Below are positions 8,197 through 15,656 of a stretch of DNA of 20,605 nucleotides, one piece after another (the first letter of the stretch is position 1; the number at the start of each line of letters is the position of its first letter). The notes under the pieces were generated by a model. The model saw only the letters and a program-made list of their open reading frames with translations. It was not told where the DNA came from and did no database searches. The translations under genes were made by a program, and so were the position numbers. This DNA is from JAKZSU01 sp047517485. Lineage in GTDB: Bacteria; Pseudomonadota; Alphaproteobacteria; UBA7887. The stretch lies in NCBI GenBank assembly GCA_047517485.1, contig JAKZSU010000219.1, positions 1-20,605 of the forward strand, in the 5' to 3' direction.

Positions 8197-8239
8197 AAAA
8201 ACACGAAAACACCACGGCACCCCTGATGTTGCCGTCGTG
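8197..8239 (-). terminator. Terminator or attenuator between thrS and infC
   Basis: On the minus strand CACGACGGCA and TGCCGTGGTG pair over ten positions with one G-G mismatch and a 10-base loop. TTTTCGTGTTTTT follows. The structure starts 35 bases after the thrS stop and ends 47 bases before the infC start. It probably separates thrS from infC, or makes infC expression depend on read-through. Confidence 0.7.
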
Positions 8240-8273
8240 ATTCTGCCATGACAACGTGGGGGACCGACCTCAA

Positions 8274-10235
8274 CTATATCGACTGCGCCCGATCGATAGG
8301 ATCGGCCGCGTCTTGTACAAGTTTAGATACGACATCGTCGAGCGCAAGTACTTCTTGCTCTTTTGACCCTAAACGGCGCATCGACACCGTGCGGTCCTCC
8401 GCCTCGCGGCGCCCGACAACGAGGATTACCGGTACTTTCGCGACGCTGTGTTCGCGCACCTTGAAATTGATCTTTTCGTTGCGCAGATCGATCTCGGAGC
8501 GCAATCCGGCTTCGGTCAAACGCGTATGCACCTCATTCGCGAAAACGTCACCGTCGCTGGTGATGGTGGTGACCACCACTTGGGTCGGCGCCAGCCACAG
8601 CGGCATGCGGCCGGAATAGTTCTCGATCAGGATGCCGATAAAGCGTTCGAACGAGCCGAGAATCGCGCGGTGCAGCATCACCGGGCGATGTTTCGCGCCA
8701 TCCTTGCCGATATAACTCGCGTCGAGTCGTTCCGGCAACACGAAGTCGACCTGCAAGGTGCCGCACTGCCAATCCCGGCCGATCGCGTCGCGCAGGACGA
8801 ACTCGAGCTTAGGGCCATAGAACGCGCCCTCGCCGGGATTAAGCTCGGTTTCCAGTCCGGCGGCCGCGCACGCGGCCTTGAGCGCGTCCTCGGCCTGGTC
8901 CCACACCGCGTCCTCGCCGACCCGCACCGGCGGCCGGTCGGCGAACTTGACCATCACGTCCTCGAAACCGAAGTCGCGATAAATATCGAGTAGCAGGCGG
9001 CAGAAGCGGATGGTCTCGTCGGTGATCTGATCCTCGGTGCAGAAGATATGCGCATCGTCCTGGACGAAGGCGCGCACCCGCATCAGCCCGTGCAAGGCAC
9101 CCGACGGCTCGTTGCGGTGGCAGGTGCCGAACTCGGCCATGCGCAGCGGCAGGTCGCGATAGCTTTTCAGGCCTTGGTGGAAAATCTGCACGTGGCACGG
9201 GCAGTTCATCGGCTTGAGCGCGAGAACGCGATCCTCGGACTCGGCGGTGAACATGTGCTCGTGAAATTTTTCCCAGTGACCGGACTTTTCCCACAACGAC
9301 CGATCGACCAGCTCGGGGGTGCGCACTTCCTCGTAGCCCGCGGCATCGAGCTTGCGCCGCATATAGGTCTGCACCGCGCGATACAGCGCCCAGCCCTTGG
9401 CGTGCCAGAACACGCTGCCCATCGCTTCTTCCTGGAAGTGAAAGAGATCCATCTCGCGCCCCAGGCGGCGATGATCACGCTTTTCGGCTTCCTCGAGGCG
9501 ATGCAAATAGGCCTTGAGCTCTTTTTCGTTGGCCCACGCGGTGCCGTAGACGCGCTGCAGCATTTCGTTCTTGCTGTCGCCGCGCCAATAGGCGCCGGCG
9601 ATCTTCAGCAGTTTGAACGCCTTGCCGAGCTTAGCCGTCGATGGCAGATGGGGCCCGCGGCACAGGTCGGTGAAAGCGCCCTGCTTGTAGATCGTGATGA
9701 CGTCGTCTTCGGGCAGATCGCGGATGATCTCGGCCTTGTAGCGCTCGCCGATTCCTTCAAAGTATTGAATCGCTTGGTCGCGCTCCCAGACCTCGCGGGT
9801 GATCGCCTCGTCGCGGCCGACGATCTCGCGCATGCGCTCTTCCATCACCACCAGATCCTCCAGGGTGAACGGTTCGCTGCGGGCGAAATCGTAAAAGAAG
9901 CCGTTCTCGATCACCGGACCGATGGTCACCTGAATGTCGGGCCACAGCTCTTTCGCGGCCTCGGCCAGGACGTGCGCCGCGTCATGGCGCAACAGCTCGA
10001 CACCGTCGTCGTCGCGCGCGGTGACGATACTGAGTGCGGCATCCTTTTCGATTTCCCGTCCCAGATCCCACAATTCGCCGTCGACACGGACCGCCAACGC
10101 GGCCTTGGCAAGACCGGGACCAATGTCCGCGGCGACGGCGGCGCCGTTCACCGGAGTGGCGAAGTTTCGCACCGATCCGTCGGGGAGGGTGATCGCCACC
10201 ATGGGATTGACCTGTTCGGGTGATAGCGTGCTCAT
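8274..10235 (-). CDS. thrS: Threonyl-tRNA synthetase
   Basis: The product has 653 residues. An N-terminal TGS domain (ITLPDGSVRNF at 15-25) is followed by the editing domain with HDAAH (H84, H88) and CRGPH (C192, H196), which clears Ser-tRNA(Thr). The class II catalytic core has zinc ligands C345 (PMNCPCH) and H396 (DDAHIF), and motif 2 within GTCHRNEPSGALHGLMRVR. The HGTP anticodon-binding domain is C-terminal. The frame stays open to 10430, but the extension is unlike the family and overlaps the GT9 gene. ATG 10235 and ATG 10202 (642 residues) are both acceptable starts, and neither has a good ribosome-binding site. The gene lies 35 bases after the GT9 gene and is probably co-transcribed with it. 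Confidence 0.97.
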   Translation of the reverse strand: MSTLSPEQVNPMVAITLPDGSVRNFATPVNGAAVAADIGPGLAKAALAVRVDGELWDLGREIEKDAALSIVTARDDDGVELLRHDAAHVLAEAAKELWPDIQVTIGPVIENGFFYDFARSEPFTLEDLVVMEERMREIVGRDEAITREVWERDQAIQYFEGIGERYKAEIIRDLPEDDVITIYKQGAFTDLCRGPHLPSTAKLGKAFKLLKIAGAYWRGDSKNEMLQRVYGTAWANEKELKAYLHRLEEAEKRDHRRLGREMDLFHFQEEAMGSVFWHAKGWALYRAVQTYMRRKLDAAGYEEVRTPELVDRSLWEKSGHWEKFHEHMFTAESEDRVLALKPMNCPCHVQIFHQGLKSYRDLPLRMAEFGTCHRNEPSGALHGLMRVRAFVQDDAHIFCTEDQITDETIRFCRLLLDIYRDFGFEDVMVKFADRPPVRVGEDAVWDQAEDALKAACAAAGLETELNPGEGAFYGPKLEFVLRDAIGRDWQCGTLQVDFVLPERLDASYIGKDGAKHRPVMLHRAILGSFERFIGILIENYSGRMPLWLAPTQVVVTTITSDGDVFANEVHTRLTEAGLRSEIDLRNEKINFKVREHSVAKVPVILVVGRREAEDRTVSMRRLGSKEQEVLALDDVVSKLVQDAADPIDRAQSI

Positions 10236-10270
10236 AAGACGGCGGAAAATGGGTGGCTTTCGAAGCGCTG

Positions 10271-11212
10271 TCAAGCGCGCGCGGCAAGCGCCGCCACCGC
10301 GTCGATAACCCGCGCCGCCGCGAGGTCGGAGAGCGGTGCCGATCGCAATACCGCGACCGCCGACCCGCGCGGCGCGCACAGCGCCGGATCGGACTGGTCG
10401 CTGAACAACACCACGGTCGGACAGCGGCACGCGGCGATGATGTGCATCGGCCCGGTATCGTTACCGACGGCCGCGCGCGCGCGGCGGGCGAGCGCGGCAA
10501 TCTGGTCGAGGCCGGTTCGGCCGCCGAGATCGAGCGCCGCCGGCACCGCGCGCGCGATTTGCGCCAAGAGGACGGCCTCCGGTCCGCCGCCGATCAACAC
10601 CGGGGTGATCCCGCGCGCGACCAGCGATTGGGCCAGCGCCGCGTAGTGCTCGGCGGGCCAGCGTTTGCCGGGCCGGTGGGCCGATCCCCCCGGCACCAGA
10701 AGCGCGAAATCACCGGCTGGCGCGAGATCATCGGCGTCGGCATCCAACCAATCGAGACTGGGCAACGGCACCGCCGCTATTCCCGCCACCGCCAACTGCT
10801 CCGCCTGACGCTCGATGGTGTGCATGCGGTCGCGATCGGGGTTGGCGTGACGGTGCGAGCAGCCGGCGGCAATGCCCGACCATTCCGGCGCACCGAGAGG
10901 TCCGAACAGACGATAATAGAGCGCGCTGCGATCCGAGGTCTGCAAGTCGTAGACCCGGGTGAAGCCGGCGCCAACCAAGCGGCGGCGATGGCCGAGCCAG
11001 GCGAATGGGCGGCTCCACCCTGGCCGCTCGTCGCGCCACACCTCGTCGAACCAGCCACAGCGTTCGCCCCAGGCGGCGAACGCGGGCAGGGTCAAAAGCG
11101 TGATCCGCGCGCCCGGATGGTGGCGTCGGATCGCCGCGAACGGTCCGGTGGCCAGCACCCAGTCGCCCAGCGCGCCGAGCTTGATCACCAGAATGCGCTC
11201 TCCCGCCGCCAT
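10271..11212 (-). CDS. GT9 (heptosyltransferase-type) glycosyltransferase
   Basis: The 313-residue product matches the GT9/WaaF-like family. It has the N-terminal KLGALGD motif (11-17) of the acceptor lobe, then the nucleotide-sugar lobe with PGGSAHRPGKRWP (174-186) and GNDTGPMHIIAA (250-261). These enzymes transfer heptose or a related sugar from an ADP-sugar to a lipopolysaccharide or glycan acceptor at the inner face of the membrane. The actual sugar cannot be told from sequence. It follows the GT4 gene by 17 bases, and the pair suggests a shared role in surface polysaccharide. The start ATG 11212 sits directly behind a CCAAGGGTGG leader that also precedes the GT4 gene. Longer open frames upstream overlap GT4 and lack the family N-terminus. 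Confidence 0.88.
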   Translation of the reverse strand: MAAGERILVIKLGALGDWVLATGPFAAIRRHHPGARITLLTLPAFAAWGERCGWFDEVWRDERPGWSRPFAWLGHRRRLVGAGFTRVYDLQTSDRSALYYRLFGPLGAPEWSGIAAGCSHRHANPDRDRMHTIERQAEQLAVAGIAAVPLPSLDWLDADADDLAPAGDFALLVPGGSAHRPGKRWPAEHYAALAQSLVARGITPVLIGGGPEAVLLAQIARAVPAALDLGGRTGLDQIAALARRARAAVGNDTGPMHIIAACRCPTVVLFSDQSDPALCAPRGSAVAVLRSAPLSDLAAARVIDAVAALAARA

Positions 11213-11227
11213 ATTATCCACCCTTGG
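11213..11227 (-). repeat. Leader motif shared by the two glycosyltransferase genes
   Basis: On the minus strand CCAAGGGTGGATAAT directly precedes the GT9 ATG. The same 15 bases with one change (T for A) precede the ATG at 12441 of the GT4 gene. The purine-rich AAGGGTGG can serve as a ribosome-binding site. This could be a duplicated leader or a common regulatory site. Confidence 0.5.
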
Positions 11228-11229
11228 AA

Positions 11230-12441
11230 TTACGCCGGCTGCGCGGTGAGCAGCGATCGATAGAGCGCCAGGGTCGCGGCGCACATTTTCTCGGCGGTGA
11301 AATGCGCCGCCACGTGGGCGATGCCGGCCTCGCCGATGCGGGCGCGCGCCGCCGCGGTGTCCCAGAGATGAGATAACGCGTCGCTGAGCGCCGTCGCGTC
11401 TCCCGGCGGCACCAACCACCCGGTCTCGCCGTCGATCACGGTTTCCGCCGAGCCGCCGTGTGCGGTGGCGATGATCGGTTTTCCCATCGCTTGCGCTTCG
11501 ATGGCGATCCGACCGAAGGCTTCCGGGTCGGTCGATGCAGACAGCACCATATCGGCCAGGGCGTAGGCGCTCGCCATGTCGTCGCAACCGCCAACCACTT
11601 TGACCACGTCGCTCAGGCCGTGCCGCGCGATCTGGGCGCCGAGGTCGGCGCCGTAGCGGCGCCGTCCCTGGATATCACCGACCAAGAGGCACACCAGATC
11701 GCGACGCCCCAGTCGCGCGATCGCGTCGACAACCACGGTGTGGCCTTTCCAGCGGGTCACCCGGCCCGGCAACAGAACCACGGGGATGCCCTCGGCGACG
11801 CCCCATTTTTGCCGTAACGCCGCCACTCGGACGGGATCGACGCGCGCCGGATCGAGCCGCGCCGGATCGACGCCACGATGGATCACCGTGATGCGGTCGC
11901 GCGGCGTGGCGTAAACCGTCTCCATATGCCGCGCGATGTGCTCGGATATGGCGATCACCGCGTCGCCGCGGGTCATCACCGCGTTGTAGCGCCGTTTTAC
12001 GGCGTTGGCGTGTCCATAAGTGCCATGAAACGTGGTGACCAGGCGGCATCCCGTGCGCCGCGCCGCCGCAGCCGCGCTCCACGCCGGCGCGCGGCTGCGG
12101 GCGTGAACGATGTCGATCCGCTCGTTGGCGATCACGGTGACCAGGTCGGCGGCGTTGCGCCACATCACTACCGGGTTTTTGCTGGCCAGTGGCAGCGTCA
12201 CATGTTTCGCGCCCGCGGTCTCCAAGACCTCGACCCCCGGACCGCCCGCCGAGGCCACCACGGCACGCCATCCCGCCGCCACCGTGGCGCGCGCCACTTC
12301 GATGGTTCCCAGCGGCACTCCGCCGGCGGCCATGGCGGGCAGCACTTGCAGGACGCCCGGCCGTCTCGGCTCTTCTGGCAGCCGCGCCGGCTTGCTATGG
12401 TTGGTGGGTTCAGCCATCGGGCGAACTATACCAAGGGTCAT
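11230..12441 (-). CDS. GT4-family glycosyltransferase
   Basis: The product has 403 residues from ATG 12441 (395 from ATG 12417). It is a GT-B fold enzyme. The N-terminal lobe has VLQVLPAMAAGGVPLGT, resembling the glycine-rich acceptor loop. The C-terminal Glycos_transf_1 lobe has PGRVTRWKGH and the E-x7-E pair in DPEAFGRIAIEAQAMGKPIIAT (E299 and E307, numbered from 12417). It transfers a sugar from a nucleotide donor to a lipid or glycan acceptor on the cytoplasmic side; the substrate is unknown. I prefer ATG 12441 because AAGGGTGG lies six bases ahead and the same leader precedes the GT9 gene. The linker has a short tandem repeat of a five-residue unit (DPARL, DPARV, DPVRV), mirrored in a 15-base DNA repeat near 11830-11875. 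The frame stays open to 13170 only as a shadow of the divergent hydrolase. Confidence 0.88.
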   Translation of the reverse strand: MTLGIVRPMAEPTNHSKPARLPEEPRRPGVLQVLPAMAAGGVPLGTIEVARATVAAGWRAVVASAGGPGVEVLETAGAKHVTLPLASKNPVVMWRNAADLVTVIANERIDIVHARSRAPAWSAAAAARRTGCRLVTTFHGTYGHANAVKRRYNAVMTRGDAVIAISEHIARHMETVYATPRDRITVIHRGVDPARLDPARVDPVRVAALRQKWGVAEGIPVVLLPGRVTRWKGHTVVVDAIARLGRRDLVCLLVGDIQGRRRYGADLGAQIARHGLSDVVKVVGGCDDMASAYALADMVLSASTDPEAFGRIAIEAQAMGKPIIATAHGGSAETVIDGETGWLVPPGDATALSDALSHLWDTAAARARIGEAGIAHVAAHFTAEKMCAATLALYRSLLTAQPA

Positions 12442-12460
12442 TATTAACCACCCTTGGTAT
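12428..12460. promoter_or_regulatory. 11-bp perfect inverted repeat between divergent genes
   Basis: ATACCAAGGGT (12428-12438) and ACCCTTGGTAT (12450-12460) flank an 11-base AT-rich spacer. The repeat lies between the GT4 gene (-) and the hydrolase gene (+), and it contains the preferred GT4 start. It has the size and symmetry of a dimeric regulator site. A ribosomal-leader hairpin or a dispersed palindromic repeat are alternatives. Confidence 0.55.
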
Positions 12461-12486
12461 TGTACAGTACGATTCGAAAGATCATC

Positions 12487-13248
12487 ATGACAGACCCCTC
12501 TCGGCTTGCCCGCGATGACGGCGAATTCATCGCCTATCATGCGCTTCCCGGCGCCGCGCCGTGTGTCGTATTTTGCGGCGGATTCATGTCGGATATGACC
12601 GGCACCAAGGCGACCGCTATCGAAGCCCTGTGTCGGGCGCGCGGCCAAGCCTTTGTGCGGTTCGATTATCTTGGTCATGGTCAGTCGTCGGGCCGCTTCG
12701 AGGATGGCACCATCGGTCGCTGGGCGGACGACGCGGTGGCGATCCTCGACCACGTCGCGGCGGGCCCACTGGTGATCGTCGGCTCGAGCATGGGCGGTTG
12801 GGTGATGCTGCGCGCGGCGCTGGCGCGCGAGCCGCGGGTGGTCGGCCTGATCGGCATCGCCGCGGCGCCGGATTTCACCCGCCGCATGGTGGATGAGGAA
12901 TTCAGCGACGATCAGCGCGCCACACTGGCACGCGACGGCCGGGTGGCGATTTCGTCGGACTATGACGAGCGGCCTTACGTGATCACGCAGGAATTGATCG
13001 ATAACGGCAAGGAGCTTTGCTTGCTCAACGCGGCGATCGATCTCGCTTGTCCGGTCCGCCTGTTGCACGGCCTCCGCGACGAAGCGGTGCCTTGGCAAAC
13101 CTCGATGAAGATCATGGATCGGCTGGTTAGCACCGATGTCGTGGTCACCCTGGTCAAGGACGGCGACCATCGCCTGAGCGAAGCCGGCGATATCGAACGG
13201 CTGTGCAAAATGGTGGCGGAGCTTTCAGAGCGTCACGGCGCGGCGTAG
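12487..13248 (+). CDS. Alpha/beta hydrolase (ABHD10-like serine esterase or thioesterase)
   Basis: The 253-residue product has a complete alpha/beta-hydrolase core. The nucleophile elbow GSSMG has Ser101, the acid is probably Asp198 (GLRDEAVP) and the base His228 (DGDHRL). The oxyanion region is FCGGFMSDMTG (29-39), and RFDYLGHGQSSG (58-69) is the usual strand-4 segment. It has no signal peptide or membrane segment, so it is cytoplasmic. Alphaproteobacterial proteins of this kind resemble mitochondrial ABHD10, an acyl-protein thioesterase/esterase; the natural substrate here is not known. The ATG at 12487 is chosen over a TTG at 12454, which would run through the inverted repeat. The 3' end overlaps the convergent PaiB-like gene by 16 bases. 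Confidence 0.88.
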   Translation: MTDPSRLARDDGEFIAYHALPGAAPCVVFCGGFMSDMTGTKATAIEALCRARGQAFVRFDYLGHGQSSGRFEDGTIGRWADDAVAILDHVAAGPLVIVGSSMGGWVMLRAALAREPRVVGLIGIAAAPDFTRRMVDEEFSDDQRATLARDGRVAISSDYDERPYVITQELIDNGKELCLLNAAIDLACPVRLLHGLRDEAVPWQTSMKIMDRLVSTDVVVTLVKDGDHRLSEAGDIERLCKMVAELSERHGAA

Positions 13249-13871
13249 CGCCGCATTACCAATTTTAGCGCGTCGTCGCTCGGCGAACCGGTTTCCGCAA
13301 GGCCGCTCAGCACGCCATGACGATCCTCGTCCGGTCGATTTTGACTGAGCTTCAGTTTGCCTTCGAGACGGGTGATTCGCACCTCGATGCCGACGATCGC
13401 CGCCAGCATGCGGTCGGTGAAATCGCGCGGCGCATCGTCGATCGACCATGGCGCCTCGAAGCGCCTCTCGTTGACCTCAGTCAGTTCGGCGACGACTGCT
13501 CGCAGGCGCGCCGGATCGTCGAAGGTCGTGGCGCGCCCATAGGCGTGGACCGCCGCATAATTCCACGTCGGCACGACCTTGCCGTCGGCCTGCTTCGACG
13601 GATACCAACTCGGCGAGACATACCCGTGTGGGCCTTGAAAAACGATCAAGGTCTCGGCCTCGCCATCGAGCCGTCGCCAATGGGGGTTGGCGCGCGCGAC
13701 ATGGCCGATCAAGCGGCCGTGGCGCCCGGACCCGGGCTCGATCAAAAATGGCAGGTGGGTGGCTTCGAGGCCGTCTCGGTCGTGCGAGATCAAGATGCCC
13801 ATGCCGAACGCGGCGATCAGCGCATGCAGAACATCGACTCGGGTCTCGTCGAAATGGCTTGGTCGGTACAT
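13233..13871 (-). CDS. PaiB-like FMN-binding protein
   Basis: The 212-residue product matches the FMN-binding split-barrel family of PaiB, named after a Bacillus regulator of sporulation and protease genes. It begins MYRPSHF. It keeps HGYVSPSWY (82-90) and VPTWNYAAVHAYG (100-112), the two most conserved stretches, which line the flavin pocket. Whether such proteins act as regulators or as flavin enzymes in alphaproteobacteria is unsettled. It starts 10 bases after the SDR stop and is surely in the same transcript. The frame extends upstream to 14087, overlapping the SDR gene; the family N-terminus fixes the start at 13871. The C-terminal end overlaps the hydrolase gene tail to tail, so no separate terminator fits between them. 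Confidence 0.87.
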   Translation of the reverse strand: MYRPSHFDETRVDVLHALIAAFGMGILISHDRDGLEATHLPFLIEPGSGRHGRLIGHVARANPHWRRLDGEAETLIVFQGPHGYVSPSWYPSKQADGKVVPTWNYAAVHAYGRATTFDDPARLRAVVAELTEVNERRFEAPWSIDDAPRDFTDRMLAAIVGIEVRITRLEGKLKLSQNRPDEDRHGVLSGLAETGSPSDDALKLVMRRYAAP

Positions 13872-13881
13872 GCGGGCGCTC

Positions 13882-14763
13882 TCACTCCGGCTCGTTGTTG
13901 ACGATTGCCGCGATTCCCTGGCGATAAGTGGGATAGCGCAGCTCGGGCAGCAGAGTCTCGTGCATGCGGCGATTGCTAATTTGCCGATTGTCCGACCAGA
14001 ACTCGCGCGCCATCGGCGACATCGCGGTGACGGCGTCGGCGAACGGGATGAGCGGCGGTGGCGGTATACCCAGCAGCTCGCACGCATAGGCGGTCACCTC
14101 GGCGCTCGCCGCCGCCTCGTCGTCGCAAAGGTTGGTGATCGCGCCCGGTTCGGGCCGCGCCATCGAATTCCACAGCGCGGCGGCGATGTCATCGACATGG
14201 ATGCGCGAAAACCTGTGCCCCGGCTTGTCGATCCGTTTGGCGGTGCCGGCGCGTACCTGATCAACCGTGCTGCGGCCCGGGCCATAGATGCCGGCAAGGC
14301 GGAACACATGGACCGGCGCGCCATGGTCGCGCCACAAGTCGAGCCACAGCGATTCGGCGCGGGCACGCCTGACCGCGCGGGTACTGACCGGATGCAGCGC
14401 ATCGTCTTCGCCGACCAGTTCGCCGCCGCGGTCGCCGTAGACGCTGGTTGCCGACAAATAACCGATCCAGCGCAAGGTCTCGTGGTTGGCGATCAGCGCG
14501 GCGTGATGCGCGAGCACCACATCGCCGGTCTCGCTCGGCGGAATCGACGTCAGCACATGGGTGATGCCTGACAAGGCCTCGGCCTCGACTGCTTGGTCGC
14601 GGGAAAATAAATGCGCGTGGGCGCCGAGCGCCCGAATCGGTTCGAGCCCGGCCTCATCACGGCTGGTTCCCGCGACTTCCCAGCCCTCGGCGACAACCCG
14701 GCGGACCAGGGCGCGGGCGCTAAAGCCCAGGCCGAAGCAAAATAGGCGGGGGGTTTGCGGCAT
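13882..14763 (-). CDS. Atypical extended SDR (YeeZ-like NAD(P)-binding protein)
   Basis: The 293-residue product has an N-terminal Rossmann motif GLGFSA (11-16) in place of the usual GxxGxxG. It has VLTSIPPSETGD at 70-81 and WIGYLSATSVYGDRGG (99-114), the SDR active-site strand with Tyr109. This layout matches NAD-dependent epimerase/dehydratase-like proteins related to E. coli YeeZ, whose substrates are unknown. The ATG at 14763 has AGGA four bases upstream. It forms an operon with the PaiB-like gene and diverges from the TPR gene across a 149-base gap that carries a long inverted repeat. Confidence 0.88.
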   Translation of the reverse strand: MPQTPRLFCFGLGFSARALVRRVVAEGWEVAGTSRDEAGLEPIRALGAHAHLFSRDQAVEAEALSGITHVLTSIPPSETGDVVLAHHAALIANHETLRWIGYLSATSVYGDRGGELVGEDDALHPVSTRAVRRARAESLWLDLWRDHGAPVHVFRLAGIYGPGRSTVDQVRAGTAKRIDKPGHRFSRIHVDDIAAALWNSMARPEPGAITNLCDDEAAASAEVTAYACELLGIPPPPLIPFADAVTAMSPMAREFWSDNRQISNRRMHETLLPELRYPTYRQGIAAIVNNEPE

Positions 14764-14918
14764 GATCCTCGATGCTTGCCTTGCGACGGTACGTGCGGGA
14801 CTTTAGTGCAACAAGTGGATGGAATCTAACAGACCGACCCCATCCACTAGGCGCGCGGTGAAATGCGGGCATCCGCCGACGACCCGGTCGTGCTATCGCA
14901 AGGCAAGCATAGATGATC
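14764..14918. repeat. Imperfect 23-bp inverted repeat framing a divergent promoter region
   Basis: The arm at 14764-14786 and the arm at 14896-14918 are reverse complements at 21 of 23 positions, including a perfect 15-bp TCGCAAGGCAAGCAT core. Each arm sits at the start codon of one of two divergent genes, the SDR on the left and the TPR gene on the right. The AAGG of each arm faces its own gene as a possible ribosome-binding site. The arms could be ends of a small palindromic element or paired regulatory sites. Confidence 0.65.
14814..14848. promoter_or_regulatory. 9-bp perfect inverted repeat nested in the divergent region
   Basis: AGTGGATGG (14814-14822) and CCATCCACT (14840-14848) are separated by 17 bases. 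They lie near the centre of the larger inverted repeat. This may be an operator shared by the SDR and TPR genes or the core of a palindromic element. Confidence 0.45.
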
Positions 14919-15656
14919 TGTTTTGTCCGTCCGATCGGTATCGTTGTTGCCGCCTGTTTCCTCGCGGCGCCTCCCGGACTCGCCGCGCGTTACGACGATT
15001 GTGTCGCAACCGTCGAAACAGTGCCCGAGACCGCGGTCAAGGCCGCGCGAAGCTGGGTGGAGGAGGACAATGACCCGGCGGCGCGCCATTGTCTCGCGCT
15101 GGCGTTGGTTCGACTCGGGCGATTCGAAGCGGCCGCGTCCGAACTGACAAAATTGGCGGACGCGAGTTCGGCCGCGCCGATCCATCATCAGGTGTCGCTC
15201 TTGTCGCAAGCGGGGCAGGCCTGGATGCTCGCCGGCGCCCCCGCGCTTGCTGAGGCCGCGTTCGCGCGCGGCTTGAGCCTCACGCCGGATGATCCGGATT
15301 TGCTCGTCGATCGCGCGCGGGCGCGGGCCGATCGCGATGATTACTGGGGCGCGGTCGAGGATCTCGACGCGGCGCTCGATATCGCGCCCGGGCGTGACGA
15401 CGCCTTCTCGTTTCGCGCCGCGGCCTATCGCCGGCTCGAATTTCCCGATCTCGCGGCCGACGATGTGACGCGCGCCCTGGCGCATAATCCAAGCAATGTC
15501 GATGCCTTGCTCGAGCGCGCCATATTGGCGCTTGCCGTCGACGATGTCGCCGCCGCGCGGACCGATTTGAGCCGTGTGCTGCTGACCGATCCGACGAGCA
15601 AGGCGGCGGCGCTGGCGCGCGAATTTCTGACCGAGCTTGACGCAAACGGGGATTAG
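14913..15656 (+). CDS. Exported tetratricopeptide-repeat protein
   Basis: The 247-residue product opens with a signal peptide (hydrophobic core IGIVVAACFLAA, Ala-rich end, likely cut after residue 25). The rest is helical TPR-type repeats, recognisable as ALALVRLGRFEAAASELTKL, AGAPALAEAAFARGLSLTPDD, ADRDDYWGAVEDLDAALDIAPG, RLEFPDLAADDVTRALAHNP and LAVDDVAAARTDLSRVLLTDP. TPR proteins act as binding scaffolds; no enzymatic motif is present and the partner is unknown. The location is probably periplasmic. The ATG at 14913 has AAGGCA eight bases upstream. Its stop overlaps the convergent queG stop by four bases. Confidence 0.82.
   Translation: MICFVRPIGIVVAACFLAAPPGLAARYDDCVATVETVPETAVKAARSWVEEDNDPAARHCLALALVRLGRFEAAASELTKLADASSAAPIHHQVSLLSQAGQAWMLAGAPALAEAAFARGLSLTPDDPDLLVDRARARADRDDYWGAVEDLDAALDIAPGRDDAFSFRAAAYRRLEFPDLAADDVTRALAHNPSNVDALLERAILALAVDDVAAARTDLSRVLLTDPTSKAAALAREFLTELDANGD

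Noticed and set aside
8240..8290. infC promoter with TTGTCA and CAACAT boxes
   Set aside because: The -10 match is only three of six, and it lies before the terminator hairpin, so it gives no clear support.
10236..10430. N-terminal extension of the thrS frame
   Set aside because: It overlaps the GT9 gene, and its sequence is unlike the TGS domain start.
11825..11880. Short tandem repeat as a possible CRISPR or regulatory array
   Set aside because: It is a 15-base in-frame coding repeat (DPARL/DPARV/DPVRV) without spacers. No CRISPR-like array occurs in the window.
12442..13170. N-terminal extension of the GT4 frame
   Set aside because: It runs antisense through the hydrolase gene, which has an intact catalytic triad.
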